A DNA stretch of 64,000 nucleotides, from contig CAMRHE010000167.1 of NCBI GenBank assembly GCA_947044405.1, forward strand, positions 2,463,001-2,527,000, given 5' to 3'. The translations under genes and the position numbers were made by a program. The DNA is from Leptodactylus fallax (lineage: Eukaryota > Chordata > Amphibia > Anura > Leptodactylidae). Below, one piece after another: positions 60,513-64,000 of the stretch (position 1 is the first letter of the stretch; each line of letters begins with the position of its first letter). Below the pieces are notes generated by a model. The model saw only the letters and a program-made list of their open reading frames with translations, searched no databases and was not told the DNA's origin.

Positions 60513-61735
60513 GGGCTTTGAAGTTGATAGACCAAACCACCATCAGACTCTTCTATTTTACCACAGCCTGAATCCGACTTCTGCTCTGATTCAGACTGCT
60601 TCTTAAATGGCTGACAGCCACTGTCAGTCAGAAGAACTAAAGATCTTCTAGTGCATTAAAAATTTAGTCATTGAATTCCATTATACAGTAAATGTGCAAA
60701 CTATGCATCTAATTCATTATAGAATATTTAAAATTGCATAACAGCAACTTGAGCTAAAATTGGTCCCGACTCTGACTCCACACCCCTGGTTAAAAAGTAT
60801 CATAACTGGAAAGACTGCTATTTTGTTTCTGTTATTGAGAGCAATGCATCATTTTTCAACTGGCTAACATAGTACTAAACCTTTTTCTTTAAGACCTCAA
60901 AAAGCATGCATATGAATTCAGTCAAACACCTGTGATTTACAACTGCTCCTGTAGGAGTGATAAGTGCTGGAATGTCCATGCTGGGTATATTGTCCTGGAG
61001 TTATACTGTGATAAGAGAAGCTTTTAGGACTTTTAGCATCATTTCTACTACAAAATTTAACTCTTTTATAGTGATCATAGTAAAGTGAAAGAGCCTTCCC
61101 ATTCACATTGTGCTAGCAGAATTTGCTCCCCTGCCAGCCCCTACCTTCAGCTTCTTCCTGGATGTTTGCTCTGTTTCAGCAGGGAGCCTAGCTAGAGATA
61201 ACACCAGCAGTTTACAACCATATAAAACCTATTTTTTTGTTGAAAAACTATATAAATATGTAGCCTCCGTGATCAGAAGAACTAGAAAATCTAATTTTAA
61301 TATGTTTATGTGCAATAGTATATATAAAAACAATTTTGTTTTAGGTAAAAGAAGCTAAATTTACTTTTTTAACATTTTATAACATTCTTCTACTTCTAGC
61401 AAAGAAAATATTCAACTTATTTAACAAAAAAGGCTACTTATTTCAAGCCTTATGTGTCCTGAAAAAACATGGTAAAAATAGTTTAGATATGTAAAGCCAT
61501 TAAAAAGATATTGCCGTGCAAAGCAATTCATACCAAACTGCTAAATTTGGCCTGAGCATTGGGGCATCAGTGATGCTTGGTCCTGAAAGGTTTAAAAGAT
61601 GATGGAATCCAATCGGCAAAAGTATCAGGCGCAGAACCTGTCAGTAGTGTAAACAGAGCATAAATTTTACTATATTAGTCATATGAAGAAGACTATTGTA
61701 ACACACAGTTATATTCTTATCCTTTATTATGAAAG
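60513..61735. other. acap2 intron 16, distal part
   Basis: AT-rich. No repeat family or exon recognised. Confidence 0.4.
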
Positions 61736-61920
61736 ACAGGAGAAAGAGACCTACATCAAAGCAAAGTATGTGGAGAAGAGGTTTGTTGATAATAGTGGCG
61801 AATCTATGCTGATGGCACGGAAGAAAACCTTATCCCGGAAGAGCAGTGAGAACCGTCTAAGCTCCACTGATAAAAGTCTAGGTGTTGAAGAGCATAGCAG
61901 AACTACATCCAGAGCATCAG
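61736..61920 (+). CDS. acap2: acap2 coding exon 17 (end of ArfGAP, linker)
   Basis: Encodes QEKETYIKAKYVEKRFVD, the last ArfGAP helix, then a Ser/Arg/Lys-rich linker that diverges from mammals (RKSSENRLSSTDKSLGVEEH). The acceptor is GAAAG at 61731-61735, because the CAG four bases downstream would break the frame. Ends in phase 1 before GTAAAC. The next exon is outside the window. Confidence 0.9.
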
Positions 61921-62652
61921 GTAAACACTAGTGTAATGTAGAAACTGTGTACAATTGCAGCTAAGTCACTTCTCTCATACATGAAGTACTGACTAATTTT
62001 GTGACTAATTTTTCATAATTGAGAAAGGAGACTTAAATTTCAATAATATTTAATTCACCTAAGCATAAGTTATTAAAGGGCTTGTCTTAGAGAAAATCTT
62101 GACGACCTATCTATAAGATACCTCATCACTATCAGATCAGTGAGGATCCGACATGCAATACACCCACCAGTCAGCTGTTCTGAGAATACTGTATGGAGTC
62201 AGAAGCAGATTGCTCTGCACACTGTGTAGTGACTGTGTCACACTACTGCAGCTCAGTTCACATTCCTATCTGTCTTGATTCCCCGACTGTATGCATGCAT
62301 ACTTGGCTGAGCATGCAGATATTTGAATAGGGAAAGGAGAGAAAGCTTCTTGTTATACCATCAAGTGGGCGGTCTCAGAATGTCTGCTTCAGTGGGTGGT
62401 GTCAGAATCAACCCCTTTGTCTGCTCCTCTCTGAGGCCACCCACTTGACAGTAGAGAGTCTAGCTGTCATATCAGGCACCAAAACGAACAGTACTAATTG
62501 TTTGGCTAGAGAGGGCTAGAGAAAAAAGTTCCAACTGCGCTAGAATCAATGGAGTGGCACCTTTTTTAAGGATGCAAATTACTGGAGTTTGTGGATTTGG
62601 TGAAAGGTCCTTTTTAAACTTAACACAGTGTAAATGCACAGAAAAAAGATTC
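61921..62652. other. acap2 intron 17, proximal part
   Basis: A 'gacctatctataagatacctcatcactatcagatcagtgaggatccgac' repeat lies at about 62060-62200. Half of a TTAA-type repeat ends GAAAGGTCCTTTTTAA at 62617 and resembles the element at 47664-48446. Confidence 0.5.
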
Positions 62653-62896
62653 TTAGGCTAAGGCCCCACGTTACTGTAACACAGCATTTTTTGTTGCAGA
62701 TTTTGCTTCAGTTTTTGGAGCCAGTGTCAGGAGAGGATTTAACAGAAACGCAGCGTTTTTTGTTGCAGATTTTGCTGAGTTTTTTTGAGCCAAAGTCAGA
62801 GGTGGTTTAAAAAGGAATGGAAAATATAAAGGAAGCTCTTAAACATTTCCCTTCTGTTAAATCCACTCTTGATTTTGGCTCAAAAAACCGCAGCAA
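62653..62896. mobile_element. Family A MITE with duplicated left arm, cut by an L1 insertion
   Basis: Starts TTAGGCTAAGGCCCCACG. The block (C)GCAG...TTTTTTGTTGCAGATTTTGC appears twice (about 62683-62710 and 62750-62775), so the left arm is partly duplicated. The right arm stops after AACCGCAGCAA at 62896, where L1 sequence begins; the remaining arm is expected on the far side of the L1, outside the window. Confidence 0.75.
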
Positions 62897-64000
62897 GAGG
62901 GGCGGAGCCTAGGCGTGGAACGGAATGGCCGCTTAGCTGCAGAGCTCTCGGCCTGAGTCTCTACAAGCGACAGGTTTAGCGACATACTCGGGGGCTAACC
63001 GCATCCAATTTAGACACATAGAAGTATCCTACCTTCAGGGATGCCACGAAAATGGAAATTGGCGGTGAAACCGCTGAAGATTTCTGACTTCTACCTCCCC
63101 CACGGGGGAGGAGAAGAACAAAATGGCGAAGGCCCGCGCGTGGACGCGGCTTCTAGAGCCTCGACTCCCTCTAAAGATCCTCCGGAGGAGACGCTCGCGC
63201 TCTCCGCTCAAAGGAGAGCGCTGTCGGCCCCTTCTCTACCACAGCTGCTGGACGGTGTGGACAAGGAGATGCCTGGGCCTTCTCCCCGGCGGGCCGGGGC
63301 CTACATAAACCACAGGCCTCCGCAAAAAGACGCTGCAGGGCCTATAGCTGAATCCAGCCTGGAGACAAATTACTCACCTACAGCTAGTCCGGTCAAGCAG
63401 AGACCCAGGCTCCAGGAAATCGACTCTCAGGAGGAGGAGGTGAGCAGCAAGATACAGCCTACTTCTCTATCTATTGATTTTTTTGCAGATATCCGTGCAA
63501 CAGAGAATTTACTTACTGAGACCTCCATGAAAAATATGCTTATGGCCTTCTGTAATTCACTAACAACAGATATGTTTCTCATGGTTAAACCGCTAGATAG
63601 AGATATTAAAGAGCTGAAAAGCCGTACGGTTCATGTCGAATCCAAAATGACGGAATTTGCGACATCACACAATGCGCTTATAGATGCTCACTATGAGGTG
63701 GAGAGAGATGTGTCTTTTCTGAAAGCCAAAATAGCCGATTTAGAAGACCGTTCTAGAAGAAATAATCTAAAGTTTAGAGGGATTCCGGAGTCAGTATCTA
63801 CGAGTAATTTAACTGCATTCCTTCAGGATCTGATATGAGCGTTATTACCGAACCTCACGGAGATGGACTTAACTATTGATAGAGCTCATAGAGTTCCCAG
63901 ACCATCCCATTTAGACGAAGCAATACCTAGAGATGTTCTAGCAAAGATTCATTTCTATCGCACTAAAGATCTGGTTCTGTCGACTTCCAGGAAGGCGGGT
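62897..64000 (+). mobile_element. L1/Tx1-type LINE, 5' end (continues past window)
   Basis: A GC-rich 5' leader (GGGGCGGAGCCTAGGCGTGG) of about 145 bp precedes ORF1. It is inserted into a family A MITE. The 5' end appears complete because the MITE junction is abrupt and the leader is full. ORF2 is outside the window. Confidence 0.8.
63041..64000 (+). pseudogene. L1-type ORF1 protein with one in-frame stop
   Basis: ORF1p is the RNA-binding, trimeric partner of L1 reverse transcriptase. From ATG at 63041 the protein reads MPRKWKLAVKPLKISDFYLP, a Pro/Ser-rich low-complexity region, then a coiled coil (about residues 165-235, heptads around ELKSRTVHVESKM and EVERDVSFLKAKIADLE). The RRM begins with RSRRNNLKFRGIPE. 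TGA at 63836-63838 interrupts after residue 265, but the same frame continues without further stops (MDLTIDRAHRVPRP, ...LAKIHFYRTKDLV) to the window edge. The stop sits where CGA (Arg) would fit, so CpG decay is the simplest cause. Confidence 0.82.

Noticed and set aside
61736..61740. Alternative exon 17 acceptor at CAG (61737-61739)
   Set aside because: Using it shifts the frame after exon 16 and destroys the conserved QEKE...AKYVEK sequence.

Overview
This is a vertebrate genomic window, most likely from a frog (anuran amphibian). The evidence is a widely spaced gene with short GT-AG exons, several Tc1-type transposons, hAT elements sharing a TAGAGATGAGCGAA terminus, many TTAA-bounded palindromic MITEs, a Penelope-like element (PLE), a tRNA-derived SINE and an L1/Tx1-type LINE. 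The species is inferred, not proven.

The only host gene recognised is acap2 (ArfGAP with coiled-coil, ankyrin repeat and PH domains 2), on the + strand. Its first coding exon lies in a CpG-rich promoter region at about 9.1-9.5 kb, followed by a 20.4 kb first intron. Seventeen constitutive coding exons join in frame with GT-AG borders and encode about the first 553 residues: the BAR domain, the PH domain, the complete ArfGAP zinc finger with its arginine finger, and the start of the serine-rich linker. The ankyrin repeats and C-terminus lie beyond the right edge. A 21-nt in-frame candidate microexon (49194-49214) would add KKPDHNR to the PH-domain beta1-beta2 loop.

Layout. 1-9.1 kb is upstream intergenic DNA. 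It holds a mariner/Tc1 3' fragment, a degraded Tc1 relic, and a three-level nest: a TTAA-bounded repeat (3586-7138) contains a PLE fragment (4353-6763), which contains a 1.62 kb Tc1 element (4546-6165). 9.4-29.9 kb is exon 1 and intron 1. The intron contains a Tc1 element with an uninterrupted 339-codon transposase (11242-12873), a truncated Tc1, a hAT element with BED and hATC parts but no catalytic middle (20122-23483), a nearly intact Tc1 between microsatellites (23979-25628), and a hAT MITE with a perfect 8-bp target duplication (26433-26971). 29.9-61.9 kb holds acap2 exons 2-17, with introns full of palindromic MITEs, a fold-back Tc1 derivative (51778-52603), a SINE (58610-58906) and a PLE tail (60366-60512). 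61.9-64.0 kb is intron 17, with a MITE interrupted by the 5' end of an L1-type element whose ORF1 has one in-frame stop.

No CRISPR array, operon, rRNA or prokaryotic system is present. The points most worth following up are the PH-domain microexon, the hammerhead-ribozyme cores in the PLE tails, the intact Tc1 reading frame, and the nested and fold-back transposon structures.
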